Shown here: positions 33,801 through 42,658 of the stretch, piece by piece | How the letters are laid out: the number at the start of each line of letters is the position of its first letter | How positions within the stretch are numbered: position 1 is the stretch's first letter | Assembly: GCA_000751295.2 (NCBI GenBank) | Contig: CCMO02000001.1 | Location: forward strand, 3,314,615-3,378,614 | Reading direction: 5' to 3' | Origin: a bacterium YEK0313 | GTDB taxonomy: Bacteria; Pseudomonadota; Alphaproteobacteria; Rhizobiales; Phreatobacteraceae | Length of the DNA: 64,000 nucleotides | Translations under genes and position numbers: made by a program | The notes under the pieces: generated by a model | The model's database searches: none | What the model saw: the letters and a program-made list of their open reading frames with translations, nothing else | Told to the model about the DNA's origin: nothing

Positions 33801-34262
33801 ATGATTTACGACAGCAAGCTTTCCGGCGTCCTCCACGTGCTCCTGCACATGCTGGCGATGACCGCCCCGGCCACATCCGAGCAGCTCGCGCGGATCATGG
33901 GCAGCCATCCGGTGGTCGTGCGCCGGATCATGGCCGGCCTGCGCGACCAGGGTTTCGTCACCTCGGCCAAGGGCCATGGCGGCGGCTGGCAGATCGCCTG
34001 CGATCCCGCGGCCGTCACGCTCGCCGACATCTATCGCGCCGTCGGTGCGCCGCCGCTGCTCGCGCTCGGCCATCGCTCCGAGGCGCCCGGCTGCCTGGTC
34101 GAACGTGCGGTCAATCGCGCGCTCGACGGCGCCTTCCGCGATCTCGAGGCGCTGTTCGAGGCGCGCCTCAGCGCCGTGACGCTCGCCGCGCTGTCGGACG
34201 ATTTCAATCGTGGCCTCGCCGAGCGCGGCCTGACCTTGGAGAGCCAGAACCATGTATCATGA
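33801..34262 (+). CDS. Rrf2 family transcriptional regulator
   Basis: A 153-residue winged-helix repressor of the Rrf2 family. The DNA-binding part reads SKLSGVLHVLLHMLAM, TSEQLARIMGSHPVVVRRIM and GLRDQGFVTSAKGHGGGWQIA, the last being the family wing. The clustered cysteines that hold Fe-S in IscR or NsrR are absent; only two widely spaced cysteines (CDPAA, GCLVE) occur, so it may sense thiol oxidation or a small ligand. Its stop lies 11 bases inside the next gene, so it is translationally coupled to the oxidoreductase, its probable target. A perfect palindrome abuts its start. Confidence 0.85.
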   Translation: MIYDSKLSGVLHVLLHMLAMTAPATSEQLARIMGSHPVVVRRIMAGLRDQGFVTSAKGHGGGWQIACDPAAVTLADIYRAVGAPPLLALGHRSEAPGCLVERAVNRALDGAFRDLEALFEARLSAVTLAALSDDFNRGLAERGLTLESQNHVS

Positions 34263-35157
34263 TGCGATCGTCGTCGGCGGCAGCTTCGCCGGCCTGTCCG
34301 CCGCCATGCCGCTGGCCCGCGCCGGCCGCGACGTCTGCGTCCTCGACAACGGCCGTCCGCGCAACCGTTTCGCCAGCGCCTCGCACGGCTTCTTCGCCGC
34401 CGACGGCATGCCGCCGCTCGGCCTCGTCGCCGCCGCCCGCGAAAAGCTTGGCCGCTATCCGAGCGTCCGCTTCATCGACACCACGGCGGTCGCGGCCGAA
34501 GCGACGGCGGGCGGCTTCGCGATAACCCTCGCCGACGGCGACAGGCTCGACGCCAAGCGGCTGGTTCTCGCCTTCGGGCTGACCGACGACCTGCCCGATA
34601 TTCCCGGCCTTGCCGAACGCTGGGGCCAGAGCGTCATCCATTGTCCCTATTGCCACGGCTTCGAATTCATCGACCGGCCGCTCGGCGTGCTCGCCACCAT
34701 GCCGATGTCCTCGCACCAGGCGAGCCTCATCCCCGAATGGGGGCCGACCACCTTCTTCCTCAATGGCGGAGCCATGCCGGACGAGGAGACCCTCCGCGCG
34801 CTCGCCGCGCGCGGCGTCACGATCGAGCCGGCGCCGGTCGCCTCCCTCCACGGCGCCTCGCCGATGCTCGACGGCGTTCGGCTCGCCGACGGCCGCTTCG
34901 GCCCGATCGCCGCGCTTTATCTCGCGCCGCGAACCCGGTTCCAGAGTCCGCTCGCCGAGCAGCTCGGCTGCGCCGTGGAGGCCGGCATGTTCGGCCCGGT
35001 CATCACCACCGATGCGATGAAGCTGACCAGCGTGCCCGGCGTCTATGCCGCCGGCGACATTGCGCGGCCGATGCACAATGCGACCTTCGCCTCCGCCGAC
35101 GGCTTCATGGCGGGCACCGCGCTGCACCAGAACCTGGTGTTCGGCCCAGCCGCCTGA
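34252..35157 (+). CDS. Thioredoxin reductase-like FAD/NAD(P) oxidoreductase
   Basis: A 301-residue flavoprotein with the two-domain fold of thioredoxin reductase. The FAD motif is VVGGSFAGLSAAMPLARAG. A CxxC disulfide in HCPYCHGFEF lies at about residue 135, where TrxB has its active site, and the final FAD motif is GVYAAGDIARPM. The central NADPH domain lacks the clear GxGxxA/G of true TrxB (VLATMPMSSHQASLI instead), so it may use another donor, as in ferredoxin-like or YpdA-type relatives. It overlaps and follows the Rrf2 regulator gene, which probably controls it in response to redox stress. Confidence 0.8.
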   Translation: MYHDAIVVGGSFAGLSAAMPLARAGRDVCVLDNGRPRNRFASASHGFFAADGMPPLGLVAAAREKLGRYPSVRFIDTTAVAAEATAGGFAITLADGDRLDAKRLVLAFGLTDDLPDIPGLAERWGQSVIHCPYCHGFEFIDRPLGVLATMPMSSHQASLIPEWGPTTFFLNGGAMPDEETLRALAARGVTIEPAPVASLHGASPMLDGVRLADGRFGPIAALYLAPRTRFQSPLAEQLGCAVEAGMFGPVITTDAMKLTSVPGVYAAGDIARPMHNATFASADGFMAGTALHQNLVFGPAA

Positions 35158-35175
35158 GTCGGTGCGAGCCTGCAG

Positions 35176-36051
35176 TCAGGCGGCCTGACGCGGCCGGCCG
35201 AGCAGTCCGCGGATATGCCGCGCGAGGGCGTCGGCGGCCGCCGATTGCCGGCCGGCCCCGACCCGCAGGCTGATCGCGAAGGACGGCAGTTCCGGCAGCC
35301 CCGTCTCCGCCGAAAGGATGTCGAGGTCGACCGGCACGGTGCCGGCGAGCCAGGTGGTGATCGCCATGTCCGCCCGCACCGTCGCGGTGGTCGCATCGAT
35401 GCTGCCATTCTCGAAGACGGTCCGCCATTCGCGGCCGTCTTCGCCGAGCGCGGCCAGCACCGCCGGGCGGAAGGCGCAGGTCGGCGCCACCATGGAGACG
35501 GGCAGGGGCGTCTTGCGATAGGCGCTGCCGCCGCGCGCGCCGACCCAGACCAGCCGGTCGACCGCCAGGCACTCGCCGCGCGCGGCGCCGACCGGCTCCT
35601 CGATCACCGCGAGATCGAGTTCGCCGCCGGCGAGCGCCGCCGCGAGGTCCGGCGAGGCGCCGGCCACGAGCGAGACGTCGACGCGCGGAAAGGCGTCGAC
35701 ATAACCTTTAAGAATGGGCGCGAGCAGGGTGCCGACGAGATCATAGGGCACGCCGAGGCGCACGCGGCCCTCCGGGCCGGCGCCGGTCATCTCGGCCCAC
35801 ATCTCGTCATTGAGCCGCAGCAGGCGGCGCGCCTTACCGAGCATCTGCTCGCCGGCCTCGGTCAACCGAAGTTGCCGGTCGCGCACGAACAGCGGCCGGC
35901 CGATCGATGCTTCCAGGCGGGCGATCTGCTGGCTGACCGCGCTCTGCGTCAGGTGCACGGCATGGCCCGCCGCGGTCATGCCGCCATGGTCGGCGACCGC
36001 GACGAAGGTTCTCAGAAGCCCGATGTCGAAATGCCGCGCCATGCCCAGCAT
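35176..36051 (-). CDS. LysR-type transcriptional regulator
   Basis: A 291-residue LysR regulator. Residues about 5-65 form the winged helix-turn-helix (LLRTFVAVADHGGMTAAGHA, LTQSAVSQQIARLEASIGRP). The C-terminal two-lobed effector domain begins near GRVRLGVPYDLVGTLLAPIL. It is divergent from the LysE-type exporter gene with 91 bp between starts, the classic LysR arrangement, so the exporter is its likely target and an exported amino acid or drug its effector. A second ATG lies at 36042. No clean T-N11-A box could be singled out in the gap. Confidence 0.9.
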   Translation of the reverse strand: MLGMARHFDIGLLRTFVAVADHGGMTAAGHAVHLTQSAVSQQIARLEASIGRPLFVRDRQLRLTEAGEQMLGKARRLLRLNDEMWAEMTGAGPEGRVRLGVPYDLVGTLLAPILKGYVDAFPRVDVSLVAGASPDLAAALAGGELDLAVIEEPVGAARGECLAVDRLVWVGARGGSAYRKTPLPVSMVAPTCAFRPAVLAALGEDGREWRTVFENGSIDATTATVRADMAITTWLAGTVPVDLDILSAETGLPELPSFAISLRVGAGRQSAAADALARHIRGLLGRPRQAA

Positions 36052-36142
36052 TAGGGATTGTAATTCCTGGGATAGTCAACAGTCGTTTCTGTAATGCACG
36101 CGAGCACATTAGGCCTCACCCATCGCATTCCGGGAGAGGGCC

Positions 36143-36739
36143 ATGGCGCCTGACACTCTGCTGCCGCTCGTCATCTTCGTCGCCGTGTCGACGGTCTCGC
36201 CGGGCGGCGCGACGACGCTCGCGACCGCATCGGGCGCGCATTTCGGGTTCCGCCGTTCCGTACCGCTGCTCGCCGGCATCGCCACCGGCCTTGCCTCACT
36301 GGCGGCCGCAGCCGCGGCCGGGCTCGGCGCCGTCGTTCTCGCCGTGCCGCCTCTGCGCCTTGCCATGCAGCTCGCCGGCACCGCCTATCTTCTGTGGCTG
36401 GCCTGGCGGCTCGCCGCCAGCGGCCCCCCGCAGATCGACGGCGGCATCGCTCGGCCGCGCAGCTTTGCCGGCGGCGCCTTGCTGGTCTGGTACAATCCCA
36501 AGGCCTGGGCGGTGACCTTGGGCGCGGCCGGATCCTTCTCCGGCCTCGCCGACGATCCGCTCGCACTCGGCGCCATTCTCGGCCTCGTCTTCGGCCTGTC
36601 GGCGATCGCGGCTCTTTCGCTCTGGTGTGCGGCGGGCCTTGCCCTTGCCCGCCTCATGGCAACCGAACGGCAATGGCGCGTGGCCAACGGCCTGCTCGCC
36701 ACCTTGCTCGTCCTGTCGATCGTCCCAATGTGGCTTTAG
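36143..36739 (+). CDS. LysE family translocator
   Basis: A 198-residue inner-membrane exporter of the LysE/RhtB family, with six hydrophobic segments. The family signature near the N-terminus reads VSPGGATTLATASGAHFGFR, and helix 3-4 shows LAGTAYLLWLAWRLAAS, followed by FAGGALLVWYNPKAWAVTLG. Family members export amino acids such as lysine, arginine or homoserine; the substrate here is unknown. Probably controlled by the divergent LysR gene. Confidence 0.88.
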   Translation: MAPDTLLPLVIFVAVSTVSPGGATTLATASGAHFGFRRSVPLLAGIATGLASLAAAAAAGLGAVVLAVPPLRLAMQLAGTAYLLWLAWRLAASGPPQIDGGIARPRSFAGGALLVWYNPKAWAVTLGAAGSFSGLADDPLALGAILGLVFGLSAIAALSLWCAAGLALARLMATERQWRVANGLLATLLVLSIVPMWL

Positions 36740-36883
36740 GGCGGGACCTTTTCACGCCGATACGCCCCCCGGAAGACCGCGAACGGCATCGCACGACGGC
36801 GCGCGCCCGACCGCGGCCTCTTGCCTTCGACCCCGCCCTATGGCTCACTTTCTTGTATAGACATAACAAGAGAGGAACACGCC

Positions 36884-37186
36884 ATGGCAGTCTTTATCGT
36901 CTCACGGGTCGATATTGCCGAGCCGGAACGGATGGTCGAATACATGCGGGCCGCGCCTGCAACGGTCGAAGCCTTCGGCGGCCGATACGTCGTGCGCACC
37001 GGCAATATCGAGGTGATCGAGGGGACAGCGACCTGCGATCGCATGGTCGTGCTGGAATTCCCGACGCGCGAGCAGGCTCTGGCCTGGTATCATTCCGAGC
37101 TCTATCGCCCGCTCAGGGACCTGCGCTGGCAGGTCGCCAAGGCCAGCATCCTGCTGCTGGACGCTTCGGCCGTCCCCGCATCGTGA
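36884..37186 (+). CDS. DUF1330 family protein
   Basis: A 100-residue small soluble protein with the ferredoxin-like alpha/beta dimeric barrel of DUF1330. Typical signatures are VDIAEPERMVEYMRAAPATV, AFGGRYVVRTG and VVLEFPTREQALAWYHSELY. The biochemical role of the family is unknown; some members are stress-induced. The ATG at 36884 is preceded by AGAGGA; the open frame extends upstream without similarity. Confidence 0.88.
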   Translation: MAVFIVSRVDIAEPERMVEYMRAAPATVEAFGGRYVVRTGNIEVIEGTATCDRMVVLEFPTREQALAWYHSELYRPLRDLRWQVAKASILLLDASAVPAS

Positions 37187-37375
37187 GATTGGCCGGGCCG
37201 GCGCCGGCATCGCCGGAAAACAGGCGGCGGCATGTCACAGCTGCCGCATCGCGTCGTCTCGTCCCTGAGATCCGATGGGGAGACGAGGATGACAGTCCGA
37301 CGAGCCGCGATGGCCGGCCTCGGCAACGCGGCGCCTCGCCGCGACCACACCCGGCACGCTTCGCCTAAAGACGGC

Positions 37376-37406
37376 TTGACCTCAACTATAGTTGAGGTTC
37401 TATCCA
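37376..37406 (+). promoter_or_regulatory. SoxR/MerR-type promoter with 18-bp palindrome
   Basis: TTGACC (-35, 37376-37381) and TATCCA (-10, 37401-37406) are 19 bp apart, the overlong spacing that MerR-family activators untwist. Between and overlapping them lies the perfect palindrome CCTCAACTATAGTTGAGG (37380-37397), which closely matches the SoxR box. It sits about 65 bp upstream of the RND efflux adaptor gene, so the pump is predicted to be induced by redox-cycling compounds through a SoxR encoded elsewhere. Confidence 0.85.
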
Positions 37407-37469
37407 GCACGTCGGCTCGGTTCGCGAGCCCCCCGCGCCTGTCGTGCGGGGCCGCCTCTGGGAGCCGAC

Positions 37470-38585
37470 ATGTCCGCGCCGTCTGAAGTCCGTCCGATTC
37501 CCTCCGCGCACCCTCCGCGCCGCCTCGTGCCGCTGGTGGTGACGGCGGTCGTCCTGGCCGGAGCGTTCTCGGGCGTTTTCGCCTGGCGCAATGCGCGGCT
37601 CTCCGCCGCGGTCGGCGGCTATGCGCCGCCGCCGGTCGAGGTGGCCGCGCTGGTGGTGAAGCCCGCCGCGCTGCCGCAGACGATCGAAGCGATCGGCTCG
37701 CTTGCCGCCATCCGCGAGGTGACGCTCGCGCCCGAAGTCGCCGGCCGGATCGTCGCCATCCGGTTCGAGGCCGGCGCCGAGGTCGCCGCGGGCGCGCCGC
37801 TGGTCGAGCTCTACGACGCTCCCGAACGCGCCGACCGCGCGGCGGCCGTCGCCAGGGCGCAGTTCGCCCGGCTGCAGCTCGACCGCTCGCGCGCGCTCGA
37901 GCCGCGCGGCGCCGAGTCGCGCCAGATGCTGGATCAACGGGTCGCCGAGGTCGCGCAGGCGGAGGCGGCCGTGCAGCAGATCGACGCCCGCATCGCGCAG
38001 CGCACCATCCAGGCGCCGTTCGCCGGCCGGCTTGGCCTGCGCCGCGTCAATCTCGGCCAATATGTCAATGCCGGCCAGCCGATCGCCACGCTCACTGCGC
38101 TCGACCGGCTCCATGTCAATGTCACCGTGCCCCAGCAGGAGCTGGCGCGGCTGACCGTCGGCGGCCGGGTCTTCGTGCGCACCGACGCCTATCCCGGCTT
38201 CACCTTCGAGGCGCGGATCAACGCGGTCGAGCCGGTGGTGGGCAGCGACACCCGCAACGTCACCGTCCAGGCGACGCTCGACAATCCCGACGGCATGTTG
38301 AGGCCGGGCCTCTATGTCACCGCCAATATCGAGCTGCCGCCGCGGCCGGATGCTATCCTGGTGCCCGCCACCGCCGCCGTGACCAGCGCCTCGGGCGACA
38401 GCGCCTATCTCATTCGCGACGGCAAGGCCGCCGTGGTGCCGGTCACGATCGGCCGCAGGGTGGGCAATGACGTTCTCATCGAGCACGGCCTCGCGCCCGG
38501 CGACGTTGTGATCACCATGGGCCAGTTGCGCGTGCAGCCGGGCGCGGCCGTGACCGCCGCCGGCTCCGCCGTGTCGCGGCGCTGA
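37470..38585 (+). CDS. RND efflux periplasmic adaptor
   Basis: Membrane-fusion protein that links the RND pump to an outer-membrane channel. It is 371 residues. One N-terminal membrane helix (LVPLVVTAVVLAGAFSGVFA) anchors it. The barrel-sandwich halves are IGSLAAIREVTLAPEVAGRI and RTIQAPFAGRLGLRRVNLGQ, separated by an alpha-helical hairpin (AERADRAAAVARAQFARLQL and following). The beta-barrel and membrane-proximal domains end at about residue 365. The start at 37470 fits the signal anchor. It lies in an operon with the downstream RND permease (13-bp gap) behind a SoxR-type promoter. Confidence 0.93.
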   Translation: MSAPSEVRPIPSAHPPRRLVPLVVTAVVLAGAFSGVFAWRNARLSAAVGGYAPPPVEVAALVVKPAALPQTIEAIGSLAAIREVTLAPEVAGRIVAIRFEAGAEVAAGAPLVELYDAPERADRAAAVARAQFARLQLDRSRALEPRGAESRQMLDQRVAEVAQAEAAVQQIDARIAQRTIQAPFAGRLGLRRVNLGQYVNAGQPIATLTALDRLHVNVTVPQQELARLTVGGRVFVRTDAYPGFTFEARINAVEPVVGSDTRNVTVQATLDNPDGMLRPGLYVTANIELPPRPDAILVPATAAVTSASGDSAYLIRDGKAAVVPVTIGRRVGNDVLIEHGLAPGDVVITMGQLRVQPGAAVTAAGSAVSRR

Positions 38586-38598
38586 ACGGAGCGGCACC

Positions 38599-41500
38599 AT
38601 GGCCTTCACCGATCTCTTCATCCGCCGGCCGGTGTTGTCGGCTGTCGTCAGCCTCCTGATCCTGCTGGTCGGCGCCGCCGCCCTGCTGTCGCTGCCGATC
38701 CGGCAATATCCGCGGCTCGAAAGCGCGACGATCGTCGTCGACACCACCTTTCCCGGCGCCACGCAGGAGGTGATGCAGGGTTTCGTGACGACACCCATCG
38801 CCCAGGCCATCGCCACCGCCAGCGGCATCGAATATCTGACCTCGACCTCGACCATGGGCAAGAGCCGGATCAAAGCCAAGCTCGTGCTCAACGCCGATGC
38901 CGACCGGGCCATGACCGAGATCCTCGCCAAGGTGCAGCAGGTCCGCTACCGGCTGCCCCAGGGCGCCTTCGACCCGGTCATCTCCAAGATCACCGACGGC
39001 GCCTCGGCGGTGCAATATCTCGCCTTCAAGAGCGACACGCTGACCGTTCCGCAGATCACCGATTTCGCGACCCGCGTCGTTCAGCCTCTGATCACCTCCA
39101 TTCCCGGCGTCGCCTCGACCGATCTCTTCGGCTCCCGCCAGCTCGCCATGCGCATCTGGCTCGACCCGGCCAAGCTCGCCGCGCGCGGCCTGACCGCCGG
39201 CGATATCGCCGCGGCGCTCCGGGCCAACAACGTCCAGGCCGCGCCCGGCCAGCTGCGCGGCGGCGGCACGGTCACCAACATCACCGCGGCGACCGACGTC
39301 ACCGACATCGGCGGTTTCCGCGCCCTGGTCGTGAAGACCGGCTCCGACGGCCTCGTCCGCCTCGGCGATGTGGCAACCCTCGAGATCGGCGGCCAGAACT
39401 ACGACAGCAGCGGCCGCGACGCCGGCGGCCAGGCAGTGATCATGGGCATTTCGCCGACGCCCGACGGCAACCCGCTCGACATTGTCGCCGCCGTCAGGAC
39501 GCTGATGCCGCGCCTGCAGGCCGCCGCACCGCCGGGCCTCGCCATCAAGAGCTCGTTCGACGTCGCCCATTTCGTCCACGCCTCCATCAGCGAGGTGGAG
39601 CACACGCTGATCGAAGCGGTGGTGATCGTCGTCCTCGTCATCTTCCTCTTCCTCGGCTCGCTGCGCGCCGTGGTGATCCCGGTCGTCACCATCCCCCTGT
39701 CGCTGCTCGGCACCGCGGCGCTGATGCTCGCCTTCGGCTTCTCGCTCAACCTGATGACCCTGCTCGCCATGGTCCTCGCCATCGGCCTGGTGGTCGATGA
39801 CGCCATCGTGGTGGTCGAGAACATCCACCGCCACATCGAGGAGGGCGCGGGTCCCGTCGATGCGGCGCTCGCCGGCGCCCGCGAGATCGTCGGCCCGGTC
39901 GTCGCCATGACCATCACGCTCGCAGCGGTCTATGCGCCGATCGGCCTCATGGGTGGCCTCACCGGTGGCCTGTTCAAGGAATTCGCCTTCACCCTGGCCG
40001 GTTCGGTGGTGGTCTCCGGCGTGATCGCGCTGACCCTGTCGCCGATGATGAGCTCGAAACTGCTCAGCCGGCAGGTCGCGGAGGGGTGGTTCGCCAAGAT
40101 GGTCGAGCGCCGCTTCGCCGCCTGGTCCGCCGGCTACGGCCGGCTGCTGGCGGCAACGCTCGACCGCCGCCCGGCCGTCCTGCTCGTCGCCTTCGCCATG
40201 GTCGCCGCCATCGCCGTCCTGTTCCTCGGCAGCCGGCGCGAGCTCGCCCCGCAGGAGGACCAGGGCTACGTCTTCGTCGCCGCCCGGGCGCCGCAATATG
40301 CGAGCGTCGACTACACGACCCGGGCGACGCTCGCCGTCGACCGCTTCTTCCAGACTCTACCGGAATTTGCCGGCAGCTGGTTCGTCGACGGCACCGACGG
40401 GCAGAACAATGCCTTCGGCGGCATCGTGCTGACCGACTGGGACAAGCGCCGGCGCTCGGCCGACGCCATCCAGGGCCAGCTCTACGGCATGGCGAATGGC
40501 ATCCACGGCGCCTATGTCACGCCGTTCCAGCCGGCGGCGCTGCCGGCCGGCAGCGACGGCCTGCCGTTCCAGATGGTGCTCCGCTCGCCCGGCGACTTCC
40601 AGGGCCTCCACAACGATATGGAGCAGCTCAAGGCAGCGGCCTGGAGAAGCGGCCTGTTCGTCTTCGTCGACAGCAATCTCGCCTTCGACAGCCCCTCGGC
40701 GCGGATCGAGATCGACGCCGCGAAGGCGGGCGAGATCGGCGTCACCATGCAGGCGGTGGCCGACACGCTGGCCGTGCTGGTCGGCGAGAACTACGTCAAC
40801 CGCTTCAACTATCACGAACGGTCCTACGACGTGATCCCGCAGGTGCGCGAGGAGGACCGGCTGACCCCCGACAATCTCGGCCGCTACTATCTGCGCACCC
40901 GCTCGGGCGCGATGGTGCCGCTGTCCACGGTGATGCGCGTCGACATGCGCGCCGCCGCCAATCGGCTGCCGCAGTTCAACCAGATGAATGCGGTGACGCT
41001 CTCGGCGGTGCTGAAGCCCGGCGTCACCATGGGCCAGGCGGTCGAGTTCATGGCCGCCCAGCCGCTCGCCCCCGGGGTCAGCGTCGACTGGCTCGCCGAC
41101 TCCCGCCAATACGTCCAGGAGGGCAATCGGCTGACCGTCACCTTCGGTTTTGCCCTGATCGTCATCTTCCTGGTGCTGGCCGCCCAGTACGAGAGCTTCC
41201 GCGATCCGCTGGTGATCCTGGTCACCGTGCCGCTCGCCATCTGCGGCGCGCTGCTGCCGCTCTATCTCGGCTACGCGACGCTCAACATCTACACGCAGAT
41301 CGGCCTCGTCACCCTGATCGGTCTCATTTCCAAGCACGGCATCCTGATGGTGGCCTTCGCCAACGAGATCCAGCGCAGCGAGGGCCGGGAGCGCCGTGAG
41401 GCGATCCTCCAATCGGCCATGGTGCGCATGCGACCGATCCTGATGACCACCGCGGCCATGGTCGCAGGCCTCGTGCCGCTGCTGTTCGCCGGCGGCGCGG

Positions 41501-41697
41501 GCGCGGCGAGCCGCTTCGCCATCGGCATCGTCGTGGTGATGGGCATGCTGGTCGGCACGCTCTTCACCCTGTTCGTCCTGCCGACCTTCTACGTGCTGAT
41601 GGCCCGAGACCACCGCGAGCCTGGGGAAACCGCCGCCCCGGCTCCCGCGGTGCCCCCGGCAGCGTCGCTCCCGCATCCGGAACCGCATCAGGCCTAG
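38599..41697 (+). CDS. RND family efflux permease (AcrB/MexF-like)
   Basis: Proton-driven inner-membrane pump of the HAE-1 RND family, 1032 residues, full length. It opens AFTDLFIRRPVLSAVVSLLI, with FPGATQEVMQGFVTTPIAQA in the first porter loop. Proton-relay aspartates are in VLAIGLVVDDAIVVVENIHR of helix 4, and FGFALIVIFLVLAAQYESF marks the second half. Twelve membrane helices and two large periplasmic loops are evident. No outer-membrane TolC-type gene follows, so the channel must be encoded elsewhere. Probable substrates are redox-active or amphiphilic toxins, given the SoxR-type promoter upstream of the adaptor gene. Confidence 0.95.
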   Translation: MAFTDLFIRRPVLSAVVSLLILLVGAAALLSLPIRQYPRLESATIVVDTTFPGATQEVMQGFVTTPIAQAIATASGIEYLTSTSTMGKSRIKAKLVLNADADRAMTEILAKVQQVRYRLPQGAFDPVISKITDGASAVQYLAFKSDTLTVPQITDFATRVVQPLITSIPGVASTDLFGSRQLAMRIWLDPAKLAARGLTAGDIAAALRANNVQAAPGQLRGGGTVTNITAATDVTDIGGFRALVVKTGSDGLVRLGDVATLEIGGQNYDSSGRDAGGQAVIMGISPTPDGNPLDIVAAVRTLMPRLQAAAPPGLAIKSSFDVAHFVHASISEVEHTLIEAVVIVVLVIFLFLGSLRAVVIPVVTIPLSLLGTAALMLAFGFSLNLMTLLAMVLAIGLVVDDAIVVVENIHRHIEEGAGPVDAALAGAREIVGPVVAMTITLAAVYAPIGLMGGLTGGLFKEFAFTLAGSVVVSGVIALTLSPMMSSKLLSRQVAEGWFAKMVERRFAAWSAGYGRLLAATLDRRPAVLLVAFAMVAAIAVLFLGSRRELAPQEDQGYVFVAARAPQYASVDYTTRATLAVDRFFQTLPEFAGSWFVDGTDGQNNAFGGIVLTDWDKRRRSADAIQGQLYGMANGIHGAYVTPFQPAALPAGSDGLPFQMVLRSPGDFQGLHNDMEQLKAAAWRSGLFVFVDSNLAFDSPSARIEIDAAKAGEIGVTMQAVADTLAVLVGENYVNRFNYHERSYDVIPQVREEDRLTPDNLGRYYLRTRSGAMVPLSTVMRVDMRAAANRLPQFNQMNAVTLSAVLKPGVTMGQAVEFMAAQPLAPGVSVDWLADSRQYVQEGNRLTVTFGFALIVIFLVLAAQYESFRDPLVILVTVPLAICGALLPLYLGYATLNIYTQIGLVTLIGLISKHGILMVAFANEIQRSEGRERREAILQSAMVRMRPILMTTAAMVAGLVPLLFAGGAGAASRFAIGIVVVMGMLVGTLFTLFVLPTFYVLMARDHREPGETAAPAPAVPPAASLPHPEPHQA

Positions 41698-41725
41698 CCT
41701 GATGATGCGGGTATTGACGCTGCCA

Positions 41726-41754
41726 CCCGCCGCGCGACAGGATCGCGCGGCGGG
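41726..41754. terminator. GC-rich hairpin after the RND permease
   Basis: A perfect 12-bp stem, CCCGCCGCGCGA with TCGCGCGGCGGG, around a 5-base loop. It has no T-tract. It sits 29 bp after the permease stop and ends 9 bp before the next ATG, so it may end the pump transcript or partly mask the ribosome-binding site of the next gene. Confidence 0.5.
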
Positions 41755-41763
41755 GAGGGGACC

Positions 41764-42213
41764 ATGGCGGAAGGCCTGTCCGAGCGGCTGCAGGCGATCG
41801 TCGATGCCCTGCCGCTCGCGCCCGGCCTCAGGGTGATCGAGATCGGCTGCGGCCCGGGCGCCATGGCGCGGGCGATCGCGCGGCGTCTGGCTGCATCCGC
41901 CGGCGGCCGGCCGGGCCATGTGCTTGCCATCGACCGCTCCGCCAAGGCCATCGCGCAGGCCGGCGTCCTGTGCCGCGCCGAGATCGGCGCCGGCCTCCTC
42001 GGCCTGCGCCAGGTCGCCGCCGAGGATTTCGTGCTGGCGCCCGGTGAAGCACCCTATGATCTTGCCATCGCCGTCAGGGTGGGCGCGCTCGACGGCCGCC
42101 ATCCGGAAGCCGGCCGTCGTGCGCGCGCCAGGATGGCCGCCGCGCTCGTCCCGGACGGCCGGCTTTTCATCGACGGCGGAACGCCGCTCAGGGAACTCGA
42201 CCTGCGCGGCTGA
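41764..42213 (+). CDS. Small class I SAM-dependent methyltransferase
   Basis: A short (149-residue) Rossmann-fold methyltransferase. Motif I reads LRVIEIGCGPGAMARAIARR and motif II VLAIDRSAKAIAQA; the post-II region YDLAIAVRVGALDGRHPEAG ends the recognisable core. The C-terminal strands 6-7 of larger enzymes are largely missing, but this short form is seen in related bacteria. The substrate is unknown. A hairpin and a GGGAGGGG ribosome-binding site lie directly upstream. Confidence 0.75.
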   Translation: MAEGLSERLQAIVDALPLAPGLRVIEIGCGPGAMARAIARRLAASAGGRPGHVLAIDRSAKAIAQAGVLCRAEIGAGLLGLRQVAAEDFVLAPGEAPYDLAIAVRVGALDGRHPEAGRRARARMAAALVPDGRLFIDGGTPLRELDLRG

Positions 42214-42435
42214 CCGGACTCCGGTTCACCGACGCATCTCTCGCAAGTGATCAATATCGTTCTGTCTTGCGAGCCCACCCACGCGATGAAGCTTGGTCAG
42301 AATGGGCATTTTCGCAAAATGCCGTCCGCTTGACACGCATAACGATTTGGCTATACGAAAAACAATAACCATTGAGCTATGAATTTGCGGCCGGCATCCC
42401 TTGGCGGGCGCCGGCGCGTTCGACAGGAGGCCGCA

Positions 42436-42648
42436 TTGAACGTCACGGGATGGATCCGGCAGAGCCATCGCTGGCTCGCCATCGTCTTCACGATCACCGT
42501 CATCGCCAATTTCGCTGCAATGGCCTTCGGCACGCCGCCGGCCTTCATCGTCTATGCGCCGCTGCCGCCGCTGTTCCTCATGCTGTTCACCGGCCTGGTC
42601 ATGTTCGCGCTGCCTTATCGGGCCAAGGCGCCGGCGCCGGGCGAATAG
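42436..42648 (+). CDS. Small two-helix membrane protein
   Basis: A 70-residue predicted inner-membrane protein with two hydrophobic helices (WLAIVFTITVIANFAAMAFG and YAPLPPLFLMLFTGLVMFAL). The TTG at 42436 was chosen because AGGAGG lies five bases upstream; an in-frame ATG at 42379 has no such site. The function is unknown. Confidence 0.65.
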   Translation: MNVTGWIRQSHRWLAIVFTITVIANFAAMAFGTPPAFIVYAPLPPLFLMLFTGLVMFALPYRAKAPAPGE

Positions 42649-42658
42649 GGCGGGCCGG

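Noticed and set aside
36052..36142. A T-N11-A LysR box between the LysR and LysE genes
   Set aside because: Partial symmetry exists (AGGGATT near 36052, ATTCCT), but no convincing dyad could be singled out.
38512..40296. A 594-codon minus-strand frame
   Set aside because: Antisense to the RND permease; rich in Asp/His/Gly as expected for the complement of hydrophobic codons.
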